From Roseomonas fluvialis (GTDB taxonomy: Bacteria > Pseudomonadota > Alphaproteobacteria > Acetobacterales > Acetobacteraceae), in assembly GCF_022846615.1 (NCBI RefSeq), contig NZ_AP025637.1:186001-250000 (forward strand): a stretch of 64,000 nt of DNA, written 5' to 3'. The notes beneath the pieces were generated by a model. The model was given only the letters and a program-made list of their open reading frames with translations. It made no database searches and was not told the DNA's origin. Below, in pieces: positions 34,419 through 43,382 of the stretch. The translations under genes and the position numbers were made by a program. The first letter of the stretch is position 1, and every line of letters starts with the position of its first letter.

Positions 34419-35051
34419 ATGACCCCCACCCGCTTCTTCCTGGTCCGCCACGCCCTGGTGGAACCCTCCGCCCGCGCGGTGCTGTATGGCTCCATGGATG
34501 TCGCTCTGTGCGACCTCGCGCTGCGCGAGGAAGCCGCGGCCTATCGCTGGCTGGCGCATCGCCTGCCGCAGCCGGCGCGATGGTACGTGACCAACCTTTC
34601 GCGCACCCGCTTCACCGCCGCCGCCATCTTCGCGGCCGGCTATGGCGAGACCGAACTCGAAGCCGAATCCGACCTCGCGGAACAGCACCTGGGGGACTGG
34701 CAGGGCATCCCGCACGAGGCCCTGCCCGCCCTGCTGACCCGCCCCGCCCACCCCTTCTGGCCCCATGCGGGCGAGGAACATCCGCCCGGCGGCGAATCCT
34801 TCCGCCAGGTCCAGGCGCGCGTCGCCGGCGTGCTGGAACGCATGGCGACGCTGCTGGAAGGCCAGGACGTGGTGATCATCGCGCATGGCGGGTCGATCCG
34901 CGCCGCGCTTGCACATGCGATGGGCCTGACCCCCGACCAGGCCTTCGTGTTCAGCGTGAAGAACCTCTCGCTCACCCGCATCGAGAAGCATGGCCCCGAC
35001 TGGCGCGTCGCGGCGGTGAACGAGGAACCCTGGACGCCGCCCGCGGCATAG
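34419..35051 (+). CDS. Histidine phosphatase family protein
   Basis: This 210-residue phosphoglycerate mutase-like phosphatase has the phospho-acceptor His11 in LVRHALVEP (RHG-type motif with Ala instead of Gly), the second Arg in NLSRTRFTA, the acid/base Glu in DLAEQHLGDWQG and the late His in IIAHGGSIRAALAH. The domain is complete. Family members dephosphorylate sugars, nucleotides or cobalamin precursors (CobC); the HALVEP variant and lack of cob genes argue against naming it. Start at 34419; the frame upstream is open but low-complexity. Confidence 0.87.
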   Translation: MTPTRFFLVRHALVEPSARAVLYGSMDVALCDLALREEAAAYRWLAHRLPQPARWYVTNLSRTRFTAAAIFAAGYGETELEAESDLAEQHLGDWQGIPHEALPALLTRPAHPFWPHAGEEHPPGGESFRQVQARVAGVLERMATLLEGQDVVIIAHGGSIRAALAHAMGLTPDQAFVFSVKNLSLTRIEKHGPDWRVAAVNEEPWTPPAA

Positions 35052-35397
35052 CGTGGAGGGTCCGAAACGCATCGCCATAGCGCGACAGCGTCGGACCGGT
35101 CGGCACGCCGCAACGACACCGGGCGCGTGGCGCGAAGCCGGGGGTCTGCCGATTCGGCAAATTTCAGTTTCGCGACACCGGCCGGCCGCTTCACCTTGCG
35201 GTGATCGGCGGTCCCGGCCATCGCGGCGGCATCGCGAAACCTGTGTGGTGCCGCTCGGCCGGGCCTGGAGCCGCCTTGGCTCGCGCAACGCCACCGGCCT
35301 TTGGCATTTGCGGGCATCGGCCCCCGATCAGATGATTCCATCTGACCGGGAACTGCTCTAGAAGAACGCTCAGTCAATGGGTTGGGGGGTTCGCCTC
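35052..35397. other. Intergenic region with palindromic repeat
   Basis: This 346-base gap precedes the SYLF-domain gene. It holds a copy of the palindromic repeat at its right end. The rest has no supported gene. The SYLF gene promoter must lie here, but I cannot point to convincing -35/-10 boxes. Confidence 0.55.
35324..35362 (-). repeat. Dispersed palindromic repeat, copy 3
   Basis: In inverse orientation to copy 1 and differing from it at four of 39 positions. The inner palindrome CAGATGATTCCATCTG is near perfect and the outer end reads CTCTAG on this strand. It ends about 35 bases before the SYLF-domain gene start, inside its likely leader. Confidence 0.8.
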
Positions 35398-36219
35398 ATG
35401 CGCCGTCTCGCCATCTTCGCCCTCGCCGCACTCGGCCTGGCGATCGGTCACCGCGATGCCCGCGCCCAGGCCGAGGAGCAGGCGCTGGTCGATCGCGCCA
35501 CGCTCTCCCTGAGCGAGGTCTTCGACATCGGCGACCTCAGCGCCGATGCCAAGTCGCTGCTCGGACGCGCCCGCGCCGCCATGATCTGCCCGCGGGTCAT
35601 CCGCGGCGGCTTCGTCATCGCCGGCCAGGGCGGCGACTGCGTCCTGGTCGCGCGCGACGGCGGTGGGTCGTGGTCCTCGCCGGCCTTCTACACCATGGGC
35701 GGCGGGTCGATCGGCTTCCAGGTCGGCATCCAGGACGCGCAGGTCGTCATGCTCATCATGAACGACAAGGCGCTGGATGCCGTGCTCGATAGCCAGTTCC
35801 GCGTCGGCGGCGATGCCGGCGTGGCGCTCGGCACGCTGGGGCGCGGCATTGCCGGGTCCACCACCGCGGCGGTGGGCGCGGACATCGTGACCATTGCCCG
35901 CGCACGCGGGCTGTTCGCGGGCATCTCGCTCGACGGCAACATCCTGTCGGCGCGCAGCGCGGCGATGCGCGCCTATTTCGGGCGCGACGTCTCGGCCCGC
36001 CAAGTCGTGGTCGCGATGGAGGCGCACAACCCCGCCGCCGACCCGCTGCGTGCCGCACTGATGCGCCTGGCCGCCGCACCGGCCGCCACGCCTGCGCCGG
36101 CCGCGGCCCCCGCCGCGCAGGGGTCGGCCGCTCCGCAGGCGGTCATCACGCCGGGCCCGGCAACGACGCCCCGCGTGCAGTCCGAAAGCCTGCCCTCTCC
36201 GCCGCGCGGCACCCGCTAG
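35398..36219 (+). CDS. SYLF-domain (YSC84-like) lipid-binding secreted protein
   Basis: The 273-residue protein has a signal peptide (LAIFALAALGLAIG, ending DARAQ near residue 24) and a SYLF domain: AKSLLGRARAAMICPRVIRGGFVIAGQGG, WSSPAFYTMGGGSIGFQVGIQDAQVV, and the GVALGTLGRG...YSRARGLFAGISLDG-type block, here ITIARARGLFAGISLDG. SYLF/YSC84 domains bind phosphoinositide-like lipids in eukaryotes; the bacterial exported forms have no settled role. A Pro/Ala-rich tail follows from about residue 230. The ATG at 35398 has a strong GGGGGG Shine-Dalgarno eight bases before it. Confidence 0.88.
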   Translation: MRRLAIFALAALGLAIGHRDARAQAEEQALVDRATLSLSEVFDIGDLSADAKSLLGRARAAMICPRVIRGGFVIAGQGGDCVLVARDGGGSWSSPAFYTMGGGSIGFQVGIQDAQVVMLIMNDKALDAVLDSQFRVGGDAGVALGTLGRGIAGSTTAAVGADIVTIARARGLFAGISLDGNILSARSAAMRAYFGRDVSARQVVVAMEAHNPAADPLRAALMRLAAAPAATPAPAAAPAAQGSAAPQAVITPGPATTPRVQSESLPSPPRGTR

Positions 36220-36285
36220 AACGCTGCGCGGGACGCACCCGCTGGAACATCGCGGCGCGACATACGCTGGAACGCCGTGCACCAC
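36210..36285 (+). repeat. Three imperfect ~26-bp direct repeats
   Basis: Units beginning CACCCGCTAGAACGCTGCG, CACCCGCTGGAACATCGCG and TACGCTGGAACGCCGTGC follow each other at 36210, 36236 and 36263, sharing CGCTRGAAC. The first includes the SYLF gene stop codon. They may be remnants of tandem duplication at the 3' end of that gene. Confidence 0.6.
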
Positions 36286-36529
36286 GCGCTGACGGTGGCG
36301 GGCCTAGCCACGTGCGGGCCGGGTGTCCGGCAGTGCGCCGGTGCCGGTCTCCTGACGCAGAACCCGCGAGGCCTTTCCGCTCGCCGTTGATCGCGCCGAC
36401 GCCTCTGGCCCCGTGTTCTCGCGATCAGCGTGACCCGATCCGATGAATGCCTCTGGTCGGGACCTGGTCGAACCGCCTGACCCCGGCATCAGGATTGCAG
36501 GACCGGCCCTGCAACGCCCGGAGCCCGCC
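36220..36529. other. Intergenic region before second Bug receptor
   Basis: These 310 bases hold the direct repeats just after the SYLF gene and a degenerate relative of the palindromic repeat near 36428-36458 (CCCGATCCGATG...CTCTGGTCGGG). No gene is supported. The leader of the Bug receptor gene lies in the right part. Confidence 0.5.
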
Positions 36530-37504
36530 ATGCGCCGCATCCTCCTGCCGATCCTCGCGGCATTCCTCGCCCTGTCTGCCCATCGCGGCGCCGAGGCCCA
36601 GGCCTGGCCCACGCGACCGGTGCGCATCGTCGTGGTCTTCCCGCCCGGCGGGTCGTCCGACATCGTGGCCCGCGTGCTGGCCGATGCGCTCTCCACGCGC
36701 CTGAACGGGCGCGTGGTGGTCGACAACCGCCCGGGCGCCGGCGGCACGCTCGGCGCCATCCATGTCGCGCAGCAGCCAGCCGATGGCTACACGCTCATGC
36801 TGTCGAACACCGCGCCGATCACCTCCTCGCCGCCGATCTACCCGAGCGCCACCTACGACCCCGTGCAGGGCTTCACGCACATCGCCTATATCGGCGCGAC
36901 CCCGCTGGTGGTGGTGGCGAACCGCGCGCTGGTGCCGGCCACCGACCTGCGGTCCTTGATCGAATGGGCGCGCGCGCAGCGCACGCCGCCGGGCTTCGGC
37001 AGTTCCGGCGCTGGGTCTGTCGCGCATATCGCCGGCACGCTGTTCGAACGCCAGACCGGCGTCGCGCTGGCGCATGTGCCCTATCGCGGCAGCGCGCCCA
37101 TGCAGGCGGACCTGCTGGGCGGCAACATCCCCATCGCCTTCGACACGCTGCCGCAGAACATCGACCACATCCGCGAGGGCCGCCTGCGCGCCTTCGCGGT
37201 GACCGCCCGCGCGCGCGAACCCATGGCGCCCGAGGTGCCCACCACCGCCGAGGCCGGCCTGCCCGACCTGCTGGTGGAGAACTGGCTCGGCTTGTCCGGC
37301 CCGGCCGGGCTGCCGCCTGCCATCGTGGCGCGCCTCAACGCCGAGACCAATGCCGCGATGCAGACCGACGCCGTGCGCCAGCGCCTGGTCGAGCACGGCA
37401 TCGCCCATCGTCCGATGACGCCGGTGGAATTCACGGCCTTCGTGGCGAACGACGTGCAGGTGATCGGCGGCCTGGTGCGATCGCTCGGCATCACCGCCCA
37501 ATGA
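36530..37504 (+). CDS. Bug-family periplasmic solute receptor
   Basis: This second Bug/TctC receptor has 324 residues with a signal peptide (RRILLPILAAFLALSAHRGAEA). It carries the family blocks VVVFPPGGSSDIVAR near residue 36, VVVDNRPGAGGTLGA, QPADGYTLMLS, FGSSGAGSVAHIAG and HVPYRGSAPMQADLLGG. It is typical in length. Its stop overlaps the next gene's start (ATGA), an unusual coupling for a Bug receptor gene. The longer open frame (from 36443) adds 29 residues that would mask the signal peptide. Confidence 0.93.
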   Translation: MRRILLPILAAFLALSAHRGAEAQAWPTRPVRIVVVFPPGGSSDIVARVLADALSTRLNGRVVVDNRPGAGGTLGAIHVAQQPADGYTLMLSNTAPITSSPPIYPSATYDPVQGFTHIAYIGATPLVVVANRALVPATDLRSLIEWARAQRTPPGFGSSGAGSVAHIAGTLFERQTGVALAHVPYRGSAPMQADLLGGNIPIAFDTLPQNIDHIREGRLRAFAVTARAREPMAPEVPTTAEAGLPDLLVENWLGLSGPAGLPPAIVARLNAETNAAMQTDAVRQRLVEHGIAHRPMTPVEFTAFVANDVQVIGGLVRSLGITAQ

Positions 37505-38409
37505 CGACCATCCGCGCCGTCTTCTTCGGGCGGCCGGGCGCGGGGGCCTTCAACGCGGCGGGGGTGGCGGGCCTGGCGCGCGCGGCGGCGCGCCTCGGCG
37601 TGGCGGTCGAGACGATCTGGGCGCCCGACCCCGCGCGGCGCATCGACGTGCTGCGCGACGCGGCGGCCGGCGCCGCGCTGGTCATCGCCCATGGCGGACA
37701 GGGCGAGGCACCCGTCGCCGCCGTGGCGCCGGAGGTCCCGCGCACGCGCTTCGCCGTCACGCAGGGGCGCATCGCGGGACCGAACATCGCCTGCTTCGAG
37801 GTGCTGCAGGAACACTCCGCCTTCCTCGCCGGTGCGCTGGCGGGGTGGTGGGCCGGGGGGCAGCCGGTTGCGCACCTCTCGGGCGAACCGGTGCCGCCCG
37901 GGTTGCGCGGGCGCGCTGCCTTCGCGGCGGGCCTGCGGCATGCGGCGCCCGGCACGCCGCTGCTAACCGGGTTCTGCGGCAACCAGCACGACCCCGCGCT
38001 GGCCGAGCACTGGACCGAGGCGCAATGCGGGGCGGGCGCGGTGCTGCAATTCGCCATGCTCGATGGCGGGCGCCCCGGTGCGATGGCGGCGCTGCGGCGC
38101 CACGGCGCGCGCGCCATCGGCAACGTGCACGACTGGACCGCCGAGGACCCCTGCTTCCTGGCCAGCGCCATCGCCGACAATGGCTGGTGCATCGCCGCGG
38201 CGCTGGCGGCGCATCTGCGCGACGACTGGCGCGACGCGCGGGTGGGCGCGGAACAGCCCGATGCGGTGCGGCTGGCGCTGGCACCCGACGTCGCGCCGGA
38301 CCTGGCCGCGCGCCTCGCGGCTCTCGCGGGCGAACTGGCGGCCGGGCACATCGACGTGCCGGAGCATTTCAGCGGCCCGGAATTCGCGCCCCCCGTTGCG
38401 TCCGCGTGA
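37501..38409 (+). CDS. BMP/PnrA-like binding protein without signal peptide
   Basis: The 302-residue product resembles the BMP (PnrA/Med) family of nucleoside- or purine-binding ABC receptors. It has ALVIAHGGQGEAPVAAVAPEVPRTRFAV near residue 60, then GPNIACFEVLQEHSAFLAGALAGWW, which matches the family's 'N(V/I)...F...E..(F/Y)LAG..A' block, and a second domain with ARAIGNVHDW. It starts directly with MTTIRAVFFGRPG and has no export signal, so it would stay in the cytoplasm. Possible roles are ligand sensing or an enzyme-like function; both are guesses. Coupled by ATGA to the Bug gene upstream. Confidence 0.7.
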   Translation: MTTIRAVFFGRPGAGAFNAAGVAGLARAAARLGVAVETIWAPDPARRIDVLRDAAAGAALVIAHGGQGEAPVAAVAPEVPRTRFAVTQGRIAGPNIACFEVLQEHSAFLAGALAGWWAGGQPVAHLSGEPVPPGLRGRAAFAAGLRHAAPGTPLLTGFCGNQHDPALAEHWTEAQCGAGAVLQFAMLDGGRPGAMAALRRHGARAIGNVHDWTAEDPCFLASAIADNGWCIAAALAAHLRDDWRDARVGAEQPDAVRLALAPDVAPDLAARLAALAGELAAGHIDVPEHFSGPEFAPPVASA

Positions 38410-38461
38410 TAGCCTGCCGCCGCGGCCCCGCAGAGGACCGCGCGAGGAAGGAAACGCCCCC

Positions 38462-39484
38462 ATGCACGTCCAACGCCGCGCCCTGCTGGGCGCCGCCGGC
38501 AGCGCCGTCGCGCTTGCCGCGACACCTGCCTTCGCCCAGTGGCAGCCGAGCGAACGCTACCCGGACCCCGCCGTCCAGGTGCTCGACCCGTCCTTCAACC
38601 GCTATCGCCTGGTCCTGGCCGGGGTCGAGCGCCTGTACAACGGCGCGCGGTGGTCCGAAGGCCCGGTCTGGATGGGCGACCAGCGCGCCCTGATCTGGTC
38701 CGACATCCCGAACAACCGGATGCTGCGCTGGCACGAGACCACCGGGCGCACCGACGTGTTTCGCAGCCCGTCCAACAATTCCAACGGCAATACGCGCGAC
38801 CGCCAGGGGCGCCTGATCACCTGCGAGCACCTGACGCGGCGCGTCACGCGCACCGAACCCGACGGGTCCATCACCGTCATCGCAGCGCGCTTCGACAACA
38901 AGCCGCTGAACAGCCCGAACGACGTGGTGGTGAAGCGCGACGGGTCGATCTGGTTCACCGACCCGCCCTTCGGCATCCTCGGTTTCTACGAGGGCGAGAC
39001 CGCGACACCCGAACTGCCCACCAACCTGTACCGCGTCGATGGCCAGACCGGCGCGATCCAGGTGATGACCGGCGACGTGGGCCGCCCGAATGGCCTGGCC
39101 TTCAGCCCGGACGAACGCATCCTGTACGTGGTGGAAGCCGCCGCCACGCCGCGCGTGATCCGCGCCTTCGACGTGAGCGGGGAGGGCGCGCAGACGCGGC
39201 TGGCGAACAACCGCATCTTCTTCCAGTGCCGCGAGGGCGAGACGCCGGACGGCTTCCGCGTGGACGTGGACGGCAACCTCTGGTGCGGCTGGGGCATGGG
39301 CACGGCGGAGCTCGACGGGGTGCGCATCATCAACGCCGCGGGGGCCAGCATCGGCCATATCCGGCTGCCGGAACGCTGCGCCAACCTCGCCTTCGGCGGG
39401 CGGCACCGCAACCGGCTGTTCATGACGGCGTCGCACGCTCTCTACAGCCTGTACGTCAACACGCAGGGCGTGGCGGGCGGTTGA
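38462..39484 (+). CDS. SMP-30/gluconolactonase family protein, exported
   Basis: This is a six-bladed beta-propeller lactonase-like protein of 340 residues. The N-terminus MHVQRRALLGAAGSAVALA with a twin arginine and an AFAQ cleavage site suggests Tat or Sec export. Propeller signatures include SEGPVW (first metal Glu), NSPNDVVVKRDGSIWFTDPPFG (metal Asn and Asp) and RPNGLAFSPDE. Family members hydrolyse aldonolactones with a divalent metal. It is followed 55 bases later by a close paralogue without a signal peptide, so the same or a related substrate may be handled in two compartments. Confidence 0.9.
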   Translation: MHVQRRALLGAAGSAVALAATPAFAQWQPSERYPDPAVQVLDPSFNRYRLVLAGVERLYNGARWSEGPVWMGDQRALIWSDIPNNRMLRWHETTGRTDVFRSPSNNSNGNTRDRQGRLITCEHLTRRVTRTEPDGSITVIAARFDNKPLNSPNDVVVKRDGSIWFTDPPFGILGFYEGETATPELPTNLYRVDGQTGAIQVMTGDVGRPNGLAFSPDERILYVVEAAATPRVIRAFDVSGEGAQTRLANNRIFFQCREGETPDGFRVDVDGNLWCGWGMGTAELDGVRIINAAGASIGHIRLPERCANLAFGGRHRNRLFMTASHALYSLYVNTQGVAGG

Positions 39485-39539
39485 TGCGCGGCCGGGCGGC
39501 GGCCATGCTGCCGCCCGAACGCCTTGGGGAGACAACGCC

Positions 39540-40490
39540 ATGACCGACGACCCGCGCTGGCAGCCCAGCCAGCGCTACCCTGATCCGTGCATCGTGGCGC
39601 TCGACCCGTCCTTCAAGCGCTACCATTTGGCGCTCTCGGCGGTAGAGCGGCTGCATCACGGCACGCGCTGGGGCGAGGGACCGGTCTGGCTCGGCGATGC
39701 GCGCTGCCTGCTGTGGTCCGACATCCCGAACAACCGCGTGCTGAAGTGGGATGAGGAAACCGGCGCCGTCTCCGCCTGGCGCAAGCCGTCGAACAACGCC
39801 AACGGCCACACGCGCGACCGGCAAGGCCGCATCATCGCCTGCGAACATGGCGGGCGGCGCGTCGTGCGCTTCGAATACGACGGCGCCATCACCGTGCTGG
39901 CCAGCCACTACCAGGGCAAGCGGCTGAACAGCCCGAACGACGTGGTGGTGAAGTCGGATGGGTCGGTGTGGTTCACCGACCCGCCCTTCGGCCTCGCGGC
40001 CTTCTACGAGGGCGAGAAGCAGGCGGCGGAACTGCCGCACACCAACGTCTATCGCGTCGATGGCGCGACCGGCGAGATCACGCTGGTGGCCGACGACGTG
40101 GACCACCCGAACGGGCTGGCGTTCAGCCCGGATGAATCGCTGCTGTATGTCATCGAAAGCCGCAGCGAACCGCGCAACATCCTGGCCTACGACGTGGACG
40201 GCGCGCGGCTGCGCAACCGCCGTGTGTTCGTCGCCTGCCAGCCCGGCGAGACGCCGGACGGCTTCCGCGTGGACGTGGACGGCAACCTGTGGTGCGGCTG
40301 GGGCATGACGGCGGAATTCGACGGCGTGCGCGTGATCAACGCCGCCGGCGCGCCGATCGGGCATATCCACCTGCCGGAGCGCTGCGCGAACGTGGCGTTC
40401 GGCGGGCGCCACCGCAACCGGCTGTTCATGGCGGCGGCGCAGTCGCTGTATGCCTGCTACTTCAACACGCAGGGCGTGGTAGGGGGCTAG
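39540..40490 (+). CDS. SMP-30/gluconolactonase family protein, cytoplasmic paralogue
   Basis: The 316-residue product is closely similar along its full length to the upstream protein (shared WQPSQRYPDP opening, EGPVWLGD, NSPNDVVVKSDGSVWFTDPPFG, HPNGLAFSPDE and ETPDGFRVDVDGNLWCGWGM), but begins right at the mature domain with no signal peptide. A tandem duplication followed by change of compartment is the simplest reading. Its TAG stop overlaps the stop of the convergent PLP-enzyme gene (CTAG). Confidence 0.9.
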   Translation: MTDDPRWQPSQRYPDPCIVALDPSFKRYHLALSAVERLHHGTRWGEGPVWLGDARCLLWSDIPNNRVLKWDEETGAVSAWRKPSNNANGHTRDRQGRIIACEHGGRRVVRFEYDGAITVLASHYQGKRLNSPNDVVVKSDGSVWFTDPPFGLAAFYEGEKQAAELPHTNVYRVDGATGEITLVADDVDHPNGLAFSPDESLLYVIESRSEPRNILAYDVDGARLRNRRVFVACQPGETPDGFRVDVDGNLWCGWGMTAEFDGVRVINAAGAPIGHIHLPERCANVAFGGRHRNRLFMAAAQSLYACYFNTQGVVGG

Positions 40491-41635
40491 ACGACGTCCC
40501 GCAGCGCCTCGGCCAGCAGCGGCAGGTCGGCGTCGTCCAGCGCGATCGGGTTCACCGCCAGCACGCCGCGGCGGATGCGCGACGCATCCACATGCACCGC
40601 GGGGTCGCGCGCGCGCAGCGCGGCCTCGGCGCGTTCGGCCGCCGCGCGATCCGCGAAGCGCAGTTCCAGCAGCGGCAGGCCGGGCTTGGCGCCATCGGGC
40701 ACCAGCACGGCGCCCGGCACGTCCAGCGCTGCCAGCCGCGCCGTCCAGCGCGCGCTGCGTGCGGCGGGATCCTCCGCGGCGAAGCGGCGTAAGGCGGCGA
40801 CCAGCCCCGCGACCTCCTCCTTGCCCACCTTCGCCACGCGCCCGATGCCGTGATGCGGCAGGAAGCGCAGCTGGTTCAGCGCGGCGAATTCGGGCGGCGC
40901 CACGAACTGCGCCTCGGGCAGGTCGAGGTCGAGCATCTGCGCCAGCGCGCTGCTCACCAGTTCGGCCCGCCCGGCCAGGATGCCGGAGGCCTGCGGCCCG
41001 CCGATCGCCTTGCCGCCGGAGAAACACACCAGGTCCGCGCCCTGGTCGATGAAGCGGCGCAGGTTCTCCGCGGGCGGCAGTTGTGCGGCGGCATCCACCA
41101 GCACGGGCACGCCGCGCGCATGCGCCACGCGCACCAGGTCGGGCAGCGACGGTTCGGCATCCGTGCCGGCCAGGTGGAACACCGCCGCGGTGCGCGGCGT
41201 GATGGCGTCGGCGATCTCGCCGGCGCTCGCGTCGCGCACGCCGGGACCCGATAGCCGGTCGGGAATGCCGACCTCGACGATGCGTCCGCCGGCGACGCGC
41301 AGCGCACGGTCGTACATGTTGCGTTGGCTGCGACTGACGATGAATTCGTTGGGCAGCCCGTCGGTGTCCGGCAGCCGGTTCATCGCCGCCGGATCGAGCC
41401 GCGCCATGCAGGCGGCAGCGCCCAGCATCAGCGCCGCCGCGGCGCCCGCCGTCACGATACCTGCCTGCGCGCCGGTGGCCTCGCTGATGGCACGCGACGC
41501 CGCGGCCTGCACATCCGGCATCTCGAAGCAGGCCTGCGCGGCCGCGGCCATCGCCGCCACCACCTCGGGCGCCATCATCCCGCCGGACAGGCGCGTGTTG
41601 GTGCCATAGGCGTTGATGATGCGGCGCGGGGTCAT
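40487..41635 (-). CDS. SelA-like PLP-dependent enzyme
   Basis: This fold-type I PLP protein of 382 residues belongs to the SelA/DgaE-like group. The Schiff-base Lys209 lies in CFSGGKAIGGPQASG, Asp181 in VPVLVDAAAQLPP, and the opening INAYGTNTRLSGGMM matches the group. Known members include D-glucosaminate-6-phosphate ammonia-lyase and other beta-eliminating sugar-acid enzymes; selenocysteine synthase itself is unlikely at this length and without selB. Its position opposite two lactonase genes fits sugar-acid breakdown. It is coupled to the Na/Pi cotransporter gene upstream by an ATGA overlap. Confidence 0.82.
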   Translation of the reverse strand: MTPRRIINAYGTNTRLSGGMMAPEVVAAMAAAAQACFEMPDVQAAASRAISEATGAQAGIVTAGAAAALMLGAAACMARLDPAAMNRLPDTDGLPNEFIVSRSQRNMYDRALRVAGGRIVEVGIPDRLSGPGVRDASAGEIADAITPRTAAVFHLAGTDAEPSLPDLVRVAHARGVPVLVDAAAQLPPAENLRRFIDQGADLVCFSGGKAIGGPQASGILAGRAELVSSALAQMLDLDLPEAQFVAPPEFAALNQLRFLPHHGIGRVAKVGKEEVAGLVAALRRFAAEDPAARSARWTARLAALDVPGAVLVPDGAKPGLPLLELRFADRAAAERAEAALRARDPAVHVDASRIRRGVLAVNPIALDDADLPLLAEALRDVV

Positions 41636-43278
41636 GCCGCGCTGTCCGCCAGGCGCGAGGCGCGCAGCGCGCCCACGCGTTCCAGCAGCGGATGCGCGGT
41701 CGCCGCCAGGTGCCCGCCCACGCGCTTGAGGTCGCGCACCACCTCCAGCAGCAGCCCGGTCGCCGCGATGGCGGCGGGCTCCACCGCCAGCGCGAAGCGC
41801 TGCGCCGTGTCGGCCTCCTCCAGGCGCATGCGCTCCTTCTCCTCGATCAGGCGGCGCGCGGCCGAGAGATCCTCGCGCATGAAGGCGGCGACGGCGAGCT
41901 GCAGCTGCTCGATCCCGCGCAGGTGCACCGCCTGGATCGATTCCATCATCGCATCGTCCAGCGGCATGCCATCGCGCGCCCATTTCGCGGCGACGCGCGC
42001 AAGGCTGCGCTCCAACACATCCCCCGCACTGTCGAGGTTGATGGCGAAGGTGCTGATCTCGGCGATGCGCCGGCGGTCCTCCTCGCCCAGAAGTTCGGTG
42101 TTGAGCGCCGCCAGGTAGCCCTGCACGGCGCGGTTGAGCCGGTCCACCACCTCGTTCAGCCGGGCGACGCGACGCGTGAGGTCGCGGTCCTCGGTGCGGA
42201 AGCCGGTGGCGATGGCGCGCAGGATCTCCTCGAGCGCATCGGCCTGGCGCAGTGCCTCGCGCTCGGCATTGGCCAGCGCGACCGGCGGCGTGCGCAGCGC
42301 GGCATCGTCCAGGTAGCGCGGCGTGGCTTGGTCGTCGGCCAGCGGGCGTTCGGGCAGGGCGCGCTTGAGCAGCCGGGCGACACCCGGCAGCAACGGCAGC
42401 ATCAGCAGCGCCAGGGCCAGGTTGAACGCCAGGTGTGTATTCGCCACCAACCGCGCCGGCCCCGGGTCGATCCACTGCATCGCCGCGACGCACCAGGGCA
42501 GCAGCGCCAGCGCCAGCACCGCGCCGAGCACGCGGTTCGCCAGGTTGCCGATCGGCACGCGCATCCGCGCCCATTCGCTGCGGTCCCCTTCCAGCACCGG
42601 GTTCAGCGCGCTGCCGAGATTCGCCCCTACCACCATGGCGATGGCGGCTTCCGCCGGCACCACCCCGGCAGCGTGCAACGACGCGACGAAGATCACCCCG
42701 GCGATCGACGAATGCATCGCCCAGGCGATGACCGCGGCGATGACCAGGTTGGGGAAGGGCTGGTCGGCCAGCGCGCGCAGCACCGCGCGCAGCGCCGGCG
42801 AATTCTCGACCGGCGCCATGGTGCTGCCCATCAGATGCAACGAGAGCAGCATCAGCCCCAGGCCGATGCTGGCACGCCCCAGGTCGCGCTGGCGCGTGCG
42901 TGTCGCGCTGCGGAAGGCGACCACGCCGGCCAGGATCAGCAGCGGCGCCAAGGCATCCATGTTGAACGACACCAGCTGCACGATCAGCGCGGTGCCGACA
43001 TTCGCCCCCAACATCGCCGCCAGCCCGGGCACCAGTGCCACCGCGCCGCCGGCGCAGAAGGACGCGACCATGAAGGCTGTGGCGGTGCTGCTCTGGAGCA
43101 GCGCGGTCACCACCAGCCCCGCCGCGAAGCCGCGCCGGCGGTTCGACAGCCCGCTGCCCAGCCGCTGGCGCAGCCGGCTACCATAGGCGCGCATCACGCC
43201 GCTCTGCACCATGTGCAGGCCCCACAGCAGCAGCGCGGCCTCGCCCGCGAGTTCCAGCAGCAGCCAGGCTTCGGTCAT
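41632..43278 (-). CDS. Na/Pi cotransporter family protein with PhoU-like tail
   Basis: The 548-residue protein has two repeated transport halves, each with the family's Gln-Ser-Ser motif: LLQSSTATAFMV near residue 62 and the related MHSSIAGVIF near 188. A cytoplasmic PhoU-like helical domain follows from about residue 330 (RLNEVVDRLNRAVQGYLAAL). YjbB/NptA-type proteins move phosphate with sodium, often outward. It is translationally coupled to the SelA-like enzyme downstream, a combination with no obvious metabolic logic unless the substrate is phosphorylated. Confidence 0.9.
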   Translation of the reverse strand: MTEAWLLLELAGEAALLLWGLHMVQSGVMRAYGSRLRQRLGSGLSNRRRGFAAGLVVTALLQSSTATAFMVASFCAGGAVALVPGLAAMLGANVGTALIVQLVSFNMDALAPLLILAGVVAFRSATRTRQRDLGRASIGLGLMLLSLHLMGSTMAPVENSPALRAVLRALADQPFPNLVIAAVIAWAMHSSIAGVIFVASLHAAGVVPAEAAIAMVVGANLGSALNPVLEGDRSEWARMRVPIGNLANRVLGAVLALALLPWCVAAMQWIDPGPARLVANTHLAFNLALALLMLPLLPGVARLLKRALPERPLADDQATPRYLDDAALRTPPVALANAEREALRQADALEEILRAIATGFRTEDRDLTRRVARLNEVVDRLNRAVQGYLAALNTELLGEEDRRRIAEISTFAINLDSAGDVLERSLARVAAKWARDGMPLDDAMMESIQAVHLRGIEQLQLAVAAFMREDLSAARRLIEEKERMRLEEADTAQRFALAVEPAAIAATGLLLEVVRDLKRVGGHLAATAHPLLERVGALRASRLADSAA

Positions 43279-43382
43279 CCCGCTCCCCTCAGCGCGCCGG
43301 CGACCGAACCGCGATAGCGGAATCGCCGAAGCGGTGAATCAGTCGCCCCGATCAAGGCACCAGCGTGTTCGACCATCACGGA

